Shown here in pieces: positions 24,970 to 36,500 of a stretch of DNA of 64,000 bases; within the stretch, counting starts at the first letter, position 1, and the number at the start of each line of letters is the position of its first letter. Where the stretch lies: positions 8,712,886 to 8,776,885 of the forward strand of contig NC_037264.1 in the NCBI RefSeq assembly GCF_000002425.4, in the 5' to 3' direction. Position numbers and translations under genes: made by a program. This stretch comes from Physcomitrium patens. Taxonomy: Eukaryota; Streptophyta; Bryopsida; Funariales; Funariaceae. The notes under the pieces were generated by a model. That model saw only the letters and a program-made list of their open reading frames with translations. It was not told the origin of the DNA and ran no database searches.

Positions 24970-27900
24970 TTATTTCCTTCGAATAAGAGAAGCGAGAGCT
25001 TGCAATTCGCCCTCATCTGGTTGGCCCCCCAGTCCTCCGCTTCTAGATTTCTGCATGGACTCCAGAAGACTCTGCTCTGTGGACATGGGCTCCAAGCTGT
25101 TTGAGGCCATTCCAATGTCGTAGTGATGAGCTGCGTGTTGCATGCCGTGAAGCTGGTAGCTTCCCTCTTCTTTCACACGTGAACTATAAGGGCCTACTGC
25201 ACCGGTTCCCCCGGACATGCCCATGGACAAGCCCGAAGTCGGCGAGAGGTGCGTCTGAACCCCGAGATGCTGATGTTGCTGCATGTACTCAGGCGGTGGT
25301 TGGTTGAACACCATCCGTTGTTGGTGGTGTGTTTGTTGGAGATGCGCGTGCCGGTCCGCTAGTTGAGCTTGCACCATTGCTAGCTCTGCCTGCAAACTTG
25401 CCACCTAAATTGCAAACAGAAGATTCATCGATTTGTATGTATCAGATACAGGAAAGCGGAATGGAATGATACATGCATGTAAAACTTCACCAAAGTACTT
25501 CGAAAGGATTGTTCATCGTTTAAACAGGAATGTAGTTTCATGCGTCAGGAGAGATATATTTCATATAAACATGAGTAGTTCGTTGCGATCTTGTATCTCT
25601 GACTACATTTAGCATTCTCTAGCAAAACAACGCATAAACTCAATCTTACATACTTGGTCTGGAGGACTCGATCTAATAGGTTCATTACAGATCAGAAAAG
25701 GGTGTACTATCGCAACAAATAGATAACTGGGACAAAATCAAGCTCTCAATCGAACTCCTAGAGTCACCTATGCTTGACTTTCACTATGACATAAGTCTAT
25801 GTTATATCACTAGATAAAATTCACTAATGATCCACAGCTGCATTGTTTACTGAAATAGCAACGAATATCAAACTAACTAGGATTCGGTACTTCCTCGGCG
25901 CCTAGGTTGTTCGGTAGTACTGTTCGTTTCATTTGGTGAGATGCTTTAGCAAGACGAAACGTACTGTTCTACTGACCAACCAACAAAGACTCATAAATCA
26001 GCTAACTACGTACGCGATGTTGCAGGTACCAGTTACGCTAGTTGCTTTGGCGTATCTTAGTATCTAAATTTTCTGTGGTTTACCCTGCTCGATATTTGAC
26101 CTCCCACTACAAGACCATATTTGCTTGGTTGCAATCGTACTTGAGCGTGATAAGATCAAACCCGTTCGATAACTACGATTAATTGCAATGGGACCAGCGG
26201 CAGAACAAGAAGCTCAAATAACATTTCAAGAATGAGACAGACCGTCCGTCTTAAGTGTCATGAATTGAATGGCACATTGTGGTGGCAGGCCTCTCAGCGT
26301 GTCATTCATGGCCCGTACCACTTCTTGAAGTGTCATTTAGGTGGCTTCCCTCTAAATTATTATAATCTCTCCTGGTTAATTCAATCGTATTGTAAAATAT
26401 AATACTGCCTGATTCTGTCGGACAAGAGCAACCTGTATCACATATTTCACTGAAAATGAAACATCACAAACAGTATAAACGGTCTTCACCTCTATACTAG
26501 CTAAACATTTCACCGTTCTAAGCTTTTTGACTGAGTAAGGACTAACGCACAACAAAAAAAAAGTGGTCCAATCCGTGCCAAGGTACACTACGATCTTAAT
26601 TGAACGATCTAGGCAAGGTTTGTATACCCCAGAAGAAAGAATTATTTCTCAAAGCTCTGAAAGAATGCGAAAGAGTCCAGACGTGGCGACAGAGAGGACA
26701 GGTCCGAATTTTCTTATTTTTATTTTTTTCTGGGATAATTTGGCCACGACGGATCAAGACAAATCTTTCGAATTTGTGAAACATTCAGTCCCGGACCATG
26801 AGCTAGATAGATAGATCGTTCAATCTCTAGCAAAGCTGAACACCTGGCCAACCAACTTCGATGCGGTAATCTTGATGCCATCGACTTCCAGAAAGGGTAC
26901 AAGTTAGATTGTCGCCTAGGTTGGCCTCAATCGTGAGCACTGAATGTGGTAACTGAAAAAACGGCGACTGAAACCTAGCGGTTGAGCGACACTTAAATAA
27001 TCGAACCCTCTTGGGACTTTCCTCGCAGCGACTAGAAGAATGGTAATGTAATGAAGTCTTCGAAGACCGATTTAAGTTTTGACCAGACAAGGCGAAGAGC
27101 TTATTCTCGTTTAGAGGCATTAGTTAATGACCACGGCGTCGGAATGTGCAGATGTGACTACCCTGAAATCGTAAAATATAAGGGTGTGAACTATATCGTT
27201 CAGAATAGCAACGCTTTACGGTGTTAATAATCTGGACACAGTCAAGTTCTTAAGCCCTCGTCAACTTTGAATAAAGAGTCGCTAAACACGGTCTTACAGT
27301 GTCAACAAAACCCTTCTCATACAACTTACTGCTGAGGCTTTCGGAAGGTCCACCTCCGAATAACAAGCTCCTATAATTACTAGTCTTTCTATGTAAAGTT
27401 TGGCTGCGTCTGGAAATCGATAAAAATATGATATAAATCGGTCAGTTGCGAAAGCCATTATTTTGAAAAGACTTAAAGTTATATGAAAATTGAATTTAAA
27501 TGAGTATCGATCCGGATAAGCGTTCAGAAGTGCCTGTGAAAATCTCATGGACGGTGGTTCGTGCAATTCAAGGTCAAGGGCAATATAATCGCAGACGTGA
27601 GACACCTTGATACCAACAGTAATGTCTACGGATGGGGTCTGGGACGGTTGATCACAGTTGGAAACGTAAAAACTGCAAAGAGGAGGGGAATAAACGCACC
27701 TGTTGCTGGAGAGAGAAAATTGTGGCGACGCACCCGTACACAGGATCAGACAGTCTCGCCTGCGCTTCGTAGCTGATGGTAAGCACTGCATCGCAGCGGC
27801 GAGGTGTTGGAATGTGCAACAACAGCTTAGCCACATTACTGGCGCCAAACACCTTGTGTACGGCTGCAAACTTCGCCGCCCCTTGCTCGGCGCCAAAATA

Positions 27901-27975
27901 GGGAGCAAATATACAACCACGAACACACTTTCGGCGAAGAAATTTGCACGCGCCGCAGGGTGCTCCAGTGCTCAT
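24970..27975 (-). CDS. LATERAL ORGAN BOUNDARIES domain (LBD) transcription factor, class I
   Basis: Two exons: 27975-27700 (92 codons) and 25404-24970 (144 residues plus stop), total 236 residues, joined in phase 0 across a 2295-bp intron (CAG|GTGCGT and TTTAG|GTGG). The zinc-finger-like block CX2CX6CX3C is intact (Cys 7, 10, 17, 21). The GAS block follows (about residues 27-75), with FGAS at 43-46, then DPVYG at 77-81. The coiled-coil motif LX6LX3LX6L falls exactly on Leu 89, 96, 100 and 107, spanning the splice junction; this confirms the join and makes it class I. LBD proteins are plant-specific nuclear factors that bind DNA and dimerise through the coiled coil, controlling boundaries and organ initiation. 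Wording of the domain ([14 protein letters not shown]) is closest in style to the LBD16/18/29/30 group, which is my inference. The C-terminal half is rich in Gln, His and Ser. I start at the ATG giving MSTGAPCG; a longer open frame upstream is described separately. Confidence 0.93.
25405..27699 (-). other. Long intron of the LBD gene
   Basis: 2295 bp of ordinary base composition, unlike the surrounding AT-rich desert. Several open frames of 60-100 codons occur on both strands but none shows a domain. No transposon was recognised in it. Confidence 0.7.
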
Positions 27976-28557
27976 TGAGGAACTGTATCCACCACCAGCC
28001 GCGTTTCGACGACTTGAGTAATCGTGAGAAGTAGTACCCGCTGCGCTCCGGGCCCTTCCAGCAGGAGAGGACGTCCTGGCAACGTTATCCAACGCCCCGG
28101 CGGAATCTCTATCGGCACTTCCGGCCGTCGAGTCTGATGCACCTGGTTCCCCACCATTACTATCTAGATTCTGTGTCTCCAACCCCCTAGGATTTTTCCG
28201 CTCTGCCGAATGATGACTCCAATTGTCTAGTTGGTCTTTTTCGTTGCCGTGCCAATTTCCAAGATTATCTCGGGCAGCTTCTCTGGTCCAAGTCTCAAGT
28301 TCCTGCCTGTCGCGGAGTGCTTCGTCGCTCTCCTCGGAGTGACGCTTACCTCTGTCTTCCAGGTCGACGTCTGATCCTAATCCCCACCCAGACACTGACC
28401 GCGAATCTCCTTCGCTCCCTGCGAGCTGCCGCAGGGCGGTGCTCCCTGGACTCGCCAGCCTGCTATTCCACCGACCAGGATTAACCTGGCTTTGAAAATG
28501 AGCTGGAACTCCTGCACGGGTTACTCCTCTAACCGGAAAAATCCTCGAAATGTAGCT
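27976..28557 (-). other. Long stop-free stretch in frame with, and upstream of, the LBD start
   Basis: The LBD frame stays open upstream of the chosen ATG for 194 codons, until a TAG at 28558-28560. It would encode a hydrophilic, low-complexity segment rich in Ser, Asp, Glu, Arg and Gly, but contains no other Met. It is either GC-rich 5' UTR that happens to be open, or an N-terminal extension entered by splicing from an upstream exon. A candidate minus-strand acceptor (GTGCAG) lies near 28513-28518. Confidence 0.5.
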
Positions 28558-28940
28558 CTAATTAAAAACTTAACACACATCTCATTCTTGGCTCCGAGAA
28601 AGAGTTTTCCTCTTCACATAAGCCGAGTCAATCTGGGGCAGGTAACGTATGTAAGACTCGGATGCACTCTATCTGAGATTGATAAGATTTAGTTTCTAGA
28701 AACAGATAATGCTGCTACGTCTGCTCACAGCATCAAGATGAAAGCATCCCCGACCGATTGCAGTGACTTGGAACTTCACTACCCACTATGCCCAGCCCTT
28801 GGTTCTAAGGAAGACTAAAGCTTTCATGAGGATACATAGAGGAGAATCGCCTGACGCTGCGTGAAGAGAAGGGCTTGCTCGATTGTTCCTGGGGCATGAA
28901 AATCACAAGGAAAGCGAGGGTTACCGAAACCTAAGACGGG

Positions 28941-28970
28941 CGCGCGCACGCACGCACGCACGCACGCACG
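28941..28970. repeat. (GCAC)n microsatellite
   Basis: CGCG followed by seven or so GCAC/CACG units, upstream of the LBD gene. GC-rich simple repeats are rare in this window. Confidence 0.9.
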
Positions 28971-29844
28971 TACCTCCTACCTTGGACAAGAAAGATCATG
29001 CAAAACACTCTTCCGGCAGGTTTGCGAACGAATTAGAATGAGGAAACTGATTCCCTCACTGAACAGCTAAACCAGCAGCAATATAAGACGATTGCTTTGA
29101 AGAAGTGCTTGCTTCAATCGAAGAATGGCATAAACACAGTGCGGACTTTCGGATATTGGACAAAGAGAACAGTTGCTTCCGAGGGTTTTGGATACAACAC
29201 GGTGTCGTTCGGCATGGGCAAGAATGTAAAAGAGCGCGAGCAACAATCAATGGGCTCATGTAGGCTTGGAGTGTCGGAGAAGAAAACGTGGGGTGCTTCC
29301 CTGCCCTATTTTTCCTCGATGGTAGGGCCCGGACAGCTCTCTCGTCAAACCCCTTCTATTTTTATAATCAACTGCGCACCAGGCCAAAATCACATCGATA
29401 GCCCTGTCATAATTCATGTGTAATCAACACCATTTACTTTTCAGAATTTGGGTCCAGTAACTTCGTCCCCATGGATTATTGTCTTCTACCTGAAAGAGTG
29501 AACTCTGACGCTGATATGACGTCCACAAGTTTCCGAGTGTAGCGGATTGGAAAGTTGCTGCCAGCTCTTTTGTCTGAACGAAGTATTGGACACGAAGGTT
29601 TGGAGGGCCCATGCAAGAAATTCTGGAAAGAGTGCGTAGGGGCTATGTACGTCGGCAAGGTTAGTTGTGGAACAGCTGCTAGTTTCTTAATAGGGGGCGT
29701 TAGATGAGCTGGTTTGGCTAGAGGAAGATGATTGCGAGAAAACATTTGGCGGAATCCTTGTGCAGGACATTAGGGTGTACTTCACGCCCCCAACCTTTAC
29801 ATATTTTGGACTTGTGACTTACTATCCAACGTGTCTGTCTACAG
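28971..29844. other. LBD upstream region; nothing assigned
   Basis: Ordinary composition, probably promoter and 5' UTR of the minus-strand LBD gene and/or the start of an unknown plus-strand gene. Open frames on both strands (for example 29097-29423 + and 29476-29745 -) have no recognisable content. Confidence 0.4.
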
Positions 29845-30113
29845 GGAGGAAAATGGGGGGAATTCGTTCAGCCTTAGACGGATCTTGGGGAAATCAAGGA
29901 GGCAGAATAGTAAATTCGACCTCCGAGAGCAAGAACGTAGAACTTCCAGAAATTTCCGTGATGTCCTGTTCTCCTTGTTCCACAAACGTCCTGAAGATTT
30001 TCCCCAGCTCCATTCAACTCATCTGACGCCCCTTTATGATATTCTAGTTGCAGCAGCATCTCAAGTTAGCTGTAGGCTACGCGACAGAATCCCTGGTGTT
30101 AAAGGTGATCAGG
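29845..30113 (+). CDS. Possible exon of an unrecognised gene
   Basis: A TCTACAG acceptor-like signal precedes an open frame reading EENGGNSFSLRRILGKSR and continuing through RRTSRNFRDVLFSLFHKRPE and LTPLYDILVAAASQVS to several possible GT donors (30072 onward). The text is basic and protein-like with mixed hydrophobic spacing, but I recognise no family. No start codon is visible in frame. It could be a real exon or chance. Confidence 0.27.
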
Positions 30114-30481
30114 TACAAGATAGGCTGATCACGAAACAGAAGATCTATCACAAATAGGATGATTGACAGGAGACTAACGTTATAGTTGAACCAACTAGTG
30201 TCGGTTCTTTCTACAACTATGGAATTGGGATCGATGCACAGTTCAAGCTTCTGATTTTTGCGCAAATCCTACGGCGTTGAGGTAAATGACTACGAGGAAG
30301 AAGCGAAAATTCACAAACAATGCAGAGGAGATTGGTGAGAAGACGATTTCCAGGACCCTGAAGAAGAAGTCAAAATTGACAAAAGAGTGGAAGGACACCT
30401 AAAGCATCAACGCGAGTAGTCCCGTTTGCAAAATTTGCCGATCAATGTTTTTTCCCGGATTGATAGCGTACACGAAACAGC

Positions 30482-30715
30482 AGTCGCTTCAATCATCGCC
30501 TCGAGGTGATCTTTGGATCTGATCGCGTTGTCAGATCTCCACACCCCTGGTCACCGGTTCTAGAAGCAGCTGCTCTCGATGGATTGCTAAGCAAGTTCAG
30601 CCCATCGACTTCGGAGGAATCAAGAGGAGATGATTTGATTCAGCTTGAAGGGACTGTGAATGTTTATTACGACAGGCTGGTCCGATTGATCTTGCAAGAT
30701 GCATGTTTCGGCTTC
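30482..30715 (+). CDS. Possible second exon of the unrecognised gene
   Basis: An ACAG acceptor-like signal precedes a frame reading RLEVIFGSDRVVRSPHPW, then PVLEAAALDGLLSKFSPST, then LIQLEGTVNVYYDRLVRLI. It ends at a strong donor, TTC|GTACGT (30716). It looks more like a true exon than most frames here, yet no domain is recognised and no terminal exon was found. It could belong with 29845-30113. Confidence 0.3.
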
Positions 30716-32100
30716 GTACGTGCTCTGTCATGACGAAATATTCTTGTCACTAACGAATGTGACCTTCCATTTGATGAACTATACAACTGAGGGACCAACT
30801 CTCACATGCTTCATCGGCATTCTGAAACCTTCACTCCAAAGCAACGACAATCTATTCCGCCCACCAATGAAGAAAATGAGTTCAACGTCTATTCATTTCA
30901 TTCCCACTGACTAATCCAGCCCTGATTGCACAGCCAATGGACGACCAACAATCAACGATTTCCTACAAGATTCTGCACAGTGATGGACGAAACATACTCG
31001 AATCTACAACTCTGATGTTCACAGCCACCCAATTATTCAATAAATTCTAAAACCCCTGATCTCAAGACCAGACAGGGCTCATCACCTCACATTAGCGTGA
31101 CGGGCTAGCGTCGAGTAATCTGCTTCGTTTTAATTATATTCATCCAGATGGTCACACAAATTTAACGCGGCCCATTCTGCTCGAAGTTATCATCGAATGC
31201 CAACGTGCAGTGTAAGAGCGGGACTCGGCACAACACCATGAATCGGTCTGTGCACTCATCTGTCATGACAAGCTCCGAAGTCAGCAGCAGCATGGCCTAT
31301 GCGCCGTGACATGCCGAGGAAGAGGAGAGAAAGTGAAGCGAAGGGCGGTAAACCAAGGCTGATTGAAACCAGAGGTGTGAACCATCAGATCCGTGGGACA
31401 GTTCGATGCAGCTTCACCGAATCACACCTGAAAGCATGCGCATGGGCTACTAGGGCTACGCAGGCACAGGGAGTAGCCGTCTACAACCAGGACAAATATT
31501 ACTACCTACCCATGTGTGACAATTCTCTGTTTACTCGCATTGCTTTGGTTGATTGGGTGCATCATGTTGGGCCACGTTGACTCCTAGAAACGACGCCACC
31601 CTAACCTATCGCACGCCCTGGTGCATCACGACCGGAGTACCGTAGAGAGTATTATTACCATACGCCGGCGGACTAGGCTAGCAATCTAAATAAACCGCAG
31701 CAGCCAGGTCTCAGTGATCACTAGCCAGCACGGTCAGGATGCTATATCAGTTGGTTTCATGATAACAATCTGGAGTATTGCTGAGGCATGTGTCCACCTA
31801 GACGGAGCTCGCTTTCTAAAATACAAAGGATTCAGTTCCCCTTTTTTGGAATACAATAAAACAGAGGTGCGCTTTGAGCCCCTTGAGAGTTTCCCTGGCG
31901 ATGACCTTGTTGCATGCGTTCTCACCTTCACAAAGTCTGTGCCAGCTCAGCCTTGCGGATGGATTCCTACTTGCTTTAGGCCCCCCCCCCCCTCCCTTTG
32001 CACTAGGTTTTTTAAGAACTGGTGTCAGCCTACAGTTGATTTCTGTAGCTTTTTAGCATGTTGTTTTATTTGGGAGTTCTTAACTGGCTAGTAGGTGAAA
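30716..32100. other. Remainder of the gene island; 12-C run, no confirmed gene
   Basis: Ordinary composition with open frames at 31299-31580 and 31714-32091 that I could not identify. A homopolymer of 12 C lies at 31981-31992 inside the second. The island ends at about 32.1 kb, where AT content rises sharply. Confidence 0.4.
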
Positions 32101-34639
32101 ATCATTGACGTTTGATGAGCATTGAGTGTACAGAGGCACCCAGATCCAAAAGTCACTTTTAATCTTAAATCTATGTCCTATATTAGATATACTCGTCTGA
32201 TGCAGTGCTGGATGAAGAAGAGCAATACAAACCTAAGTGTTCATTTGGTCACAAGTTAGAAATGTAATCCTGATTTTTTGGAGTTTTGTTGTTTATGTTG
32301 AAATTATACATGGGTCAACCAATGCAACTTTGGAGTTTGAATTGGACGACTTACATTTGACAATGATGAGAAATAATTGATCAACATTTGATTAATTGGT
32401 TAGTTCTGAAAAGTCCACAAAATTCAAATCAGTCCCAAGAGTTTTTCTCAGTGATCAAATAAATCACATACTTATTTGTGTGAACTACTGAGATTCATCC
32501 ACAAGGTTGAAATGTGCCAAGATAATTAAACAATGTGAGTGAATAAGATAAAGAAAAATAAGTTTCAAAATGGGCAAATTCTTCAAAAATAGGCTTAAAT
32601 ATACATTCTAGTAATGTCAACTTATTTATGTACTTTTTTTTAAAAGAGATTTTTTTGTTCAAAAATACATCATTATAATTTTAAGACTTTTTTTTATAAT
32701 AATTTTAGTTTCATATTTAAATACAATCTATATATTTACAAATCACGTCATTTCAATGCAATATATAAGTTATGTATTATTATTATTATTATTATTATTG
32801 TTTTAAATCACATCCATTACTATTTTACTTTAAATTCATTTAATATTTAAAATTTTATTAATTTATACAACTAATTTTTACTTAAATTCTAATTTTTTAT
32901 TTTTTGTAATTTATAGTGTGTATATATGTATATATATATATATATATATTAAAAATGATTATTTTTGAATGCACTATATTCGATTAAAAAAATTACTTAA
33001 ATATGCACAACTAAAGAATAATAGAACATTAGTATCTTTGAAGACACAAGTTTAGTGGGTTGTAGATTACAATCTACAAAAGTGTTTGATTGCAAAGATT
33101 GTACATATATAGTGGTGCTTCCTAAATTGCTAACTCTTTGTAGTAGAGATATTTACCATCACCTCCATCTCTTAGAAAATATTCAGATTTTCTAATATTT
33201 TCTTTGGTATATAGTAAAATCTTTTTGACCATTTTGTCAATGCTTTAAATAAGTGGATGTTAAAACATCAATTTGAACATGTAGATATACTCTTCTTTTA
33301 AACATGTCATTGTCAATGACATAAATCATAACAAAACTCTAAAAAAACAATACACTCTTTTGACACTCAAAGAAAAAGTTAATTATTTTTGATATTTGTA
33401 AGATTAAACAATTGGACGTAATAAAATAAGATAAAGAAAATATTTGATGATTTATAAAAATAGAAATATAGGTATTTAAAATACAGTAATTCTTTATTCA
33501 AAATATCCTTATAAATAAGCTTTTTTAAAATCTAAACTTAATATTGTCTTTTAAACTTTAAGATATCCAATTCAAGCAACTTAAGTTAGTTATACTGAAT
33601 TACTATTTCTTTTTCTTATTTTTTTTAAATTTTTATTATTAAATAACTAATAAGTATTAAATTAAAACTACTAAACTGAGTTTTCAGAATTTTAATTCTT
33701 ATATGATAAAATAGTAGAGTATGCATAATAAAAAAATAAAAATAAAAATAAAAATAAAAATACACTAATAAAATAAACAAATAAATAAATCAGTCCATAT
33801 TTGTATATACCTTACTAATTAAAAAAATTAGAAACTAATATTAAAACTAGAAAAATTAATTATTATGATTATTTTTCCAAAAATTATAACATCATCTTGT
33901 AAAGATCTTAACTTATCATATGAATTTATTATTTTAATTTCAAATTATTCTACTTATAACTTAAAGATTATGCAATTAAGTTTTTTTTAATTAGATTAAA
34001 TAAAGACTTTAGTAAGTATTCTAAAAACTCTTGGTAAATTCCCTTAACTATTATATGTAAAAATCATAGATAGTTAATTTCTATTATTTAAAGACAATAC
34101 ATATAAATTTTTTTTTGTAGATAAACTTATATAAGGTATTAAAAAAACAAGGTTCTATCACTTATTATTACTAAATCTCTAATTAATATTAATATATTAT
34201 TTAATTTTTTTTATTCTTTTGGATAATTTTTAATATATTAAAATAAATAGACTTAATGCCTTAAAGCAAAAAGCATAAGAAAATGTATTGTATTTAGATA
34301 AATAAAATACTGATTTTTTATAATAAATAGTATTTAAGAAGGCCAAAAAATAAAATTAAAAAATAGCTTTATTTATACAATATCTAACTATTATTTTAAT
34401 AAAAAATATTATAGTATTTTAAATCAATATTGATATTTTTGAAATGAAATTATAAGAAATAATGACATTATATCTTGACATTGGCTTTACATTTGAGTAA
34501 ATAATCTTCAAGAAAGAGGTCAACTATTGCTTGTACCAATTATAATATATTTTCTCTTTATCCAAAAATTATAAATATATGTATATACATTTATAATTAT
34601 ATTTATATATTAGAATCTTTGAAAAAAAAATATTTGAAG

Positions 34640-34640
<1 letters not shown>

Positions 34641-34668
<28 letters not shown>
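34641..34668. repeat. (AT)n microsatellite
   Basis: Pure AT dinucleotide tract. Confidence 0.95.
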
Positions 34669-34671
<3 letters not shown>

Positions 34672-35089
34672 AATTTTTTTGTTGGTATTTAGAATTCTTT
34701 ATTAATAAAATCATACTAAAATCTGTAATAAAATAAATTTGTAGCAAACATATAATAAAATATGCACCAAAGATAGAAAAAAACGTTTTTCTTTTGCTTA
34801 AATATTCCAAATTAGACATGGAAATTTTAAATATATCATCATCTATTTTCAACTAGTTTATTTTAAATAATTTTTAATATTTGATAAGTATTATAATCTA
34901 TAAATTTTTACATATATTTTTTATTTAAATAAAATTATTTCTTATTATAGGAATATAAAAAATTAAATAATTTTTATGTTAAATATTTTAAAAAACTAAA
35001 AATATAAGAATAAAAATTGTTGTTCTATTTATCTAATTGATGGATAAAACTTTTGCAACAAAAAAATATGGAAGATTTGAAAATAACAT

Positions 35090-35092
<3 letters not shown>

Positions 35093-35128
<36 letters not shown>
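35093..35128. repeat. (AT)n microsatellite
   Basis: Pure AT dinucleotide tract of about 18 units. Confidence 0.95.
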
Positions 35129-35132
<4 letters not shown>

Positions 35133-36011
35133 TTTGATTTTTTAATGCCATGTTCTATTGGAAAAAATATGTTAAATATTTTATTAAGTAGATATCATTG
35201 ACAATATTTTATTTATTATAAATAAATATGAAAAATATGCCTTATTTAATATTTTTTTTATAATAAAAGTATTTGATATTTAAGAGCAATTATGAGATTG
35301 ATGATACTTTCATTATTATGAAGTTGTTTTAGAAAAAAAATTCTTATCCAAAATATAATATTAATATAGATATATTTCAAAACTTATTTTAAAAAAATTT
35401 CACTAGAGAATTTTAATACAATTATTTTGTATAATAATTATAAATATTAAATATTTTAAGTCAATCTATGTCTTAGCCTCCTACTAAATTTATTTAAGGA
35501 TGTCTTTATTACAATTTATACTCAATATTGTCTTTTATTCTAAAAAAATAAAATAACATTGGATGTTTATTTGAGTACTCCATTATATACCAAAAGAAAG
35601 AAACAAGATATATACTTAAAAATAAACTATTCTTTGAAAAATAAATTAATTACATCTTTGAATTATTAAGTCAATAATTCCATTTGATCTCAAGTTTATT
35701 AACAATCGTTTTTATATATGTGATAAGAACTTTTTTTTAAAAAAATAATCTAAAGTTTATGGTAATTTTAATATAATTAATTAAAAAAAATATCTACTTT
35801 ATTATTAAAAGTGATATATTTTTAGAAGATAAATATCAATTATATAAAAATTTAAAAAGATAAAAGTTTTAAAAGAATGAAAATATACAAAAGAAATAAA
35901 TTTTAGCTTATTCTAAGAGATTTTTGGTAGCTTCAAATGTGTAAAAATTGCTACAAGTTTTCTACAATCTTTTAATATTATATTTGCTTTGCAAAAGAGA
36001 ATTCATATCAT

Positions 36012-36015
<4 letters not shown>

Positions 36016-36049
<34 letters not shown>
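36016..36049. repeat. (AT)n microsatellite
   Basis: Pure AT dinucleotide tract shortly before a poly-A/GA-rich block and the assembly gap. Confidence 0.95.
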
Positions 36050-36054
<5 letters not shown>

Positions 36055-36123
36055 TTGAATATTTTAAAATAAAAGAGAAAAAAAAAAAAAAAAAAAAAGA
36101 TAATTTAATCTAAATGAGTCTAC

Positions 36124-36141
36124 AGAGAGAGAGAGAGAGAG

Positions 36142-36172
<31 letters not shown>

Positions 36173-36194
36173 AGCAAGAGAGAGAGAGAGAGAA
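36124..36194. repeat. (GA)n - poly-A - (GA)n compound microsatellite
   Basis: Two GA dinucleotide tracts flank a run of about 27 A. Such sequence is hard to assemble and lies 200 bp before the N gap. Confidence 0.95.
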
Positions 36195-36400
36195 AAAAAT
36201 CTCTTGTAAATAGAGATAATAGTTTTAAAAAGTAAATAATCTTTAAGGATAAGATTTAAGGGTTAATATTAAAAAATCAATAAATAGCTTAAAAGCAATA
36301 TAATTTGGATAAAATAAGAGTTACAAAAAAAACCTTGAAATTAAAAATAAAAAACTGCTGATACTATTAATAATAATAATAAAGATATCAGATATTATAG

Positions 36401-36500
36401 NNNNNNNNNNNNNNNNNNNNNNNNNNNNNNNNNNNNNNNNNNNNNNNNNNNNNNNNNNNNNNNNNNNNNNNNNNNNNNNNNNNNNNNNNNNNNNNNNNNN
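36401..36500. other. Assembly gap of 100 N
   Basis: Exactly 100 N, which usually marks a gap of unknown size. The sequence right after it (36501-36590) is less AT-rich than its surroundings. On the minus strand it is open and reads YETFNNTMSAALA up to the gap, so a gap-truncated transposon frame is possible. Confidence 0.98.

Larger units (their letters stand above)
32101..36400. other. Very AT-rich desert with microsatellites, no gene
   Basis: Extremely AT-rich, stops in all frames, long A and T runs, (AT)n near 32921-32949 and the tracts listed separately. Probably decayed transposons beyond recognition by eye. Confidence 0.7.

Noticed and set aside
27294..27699. Minus-strand frame (part of 27294-27926) continuing into the LBD intron
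   Set aside because: It overlaps the LBD exon in another frame; the spliced LBD protein explains the exon fully, and the intron part has no domain.
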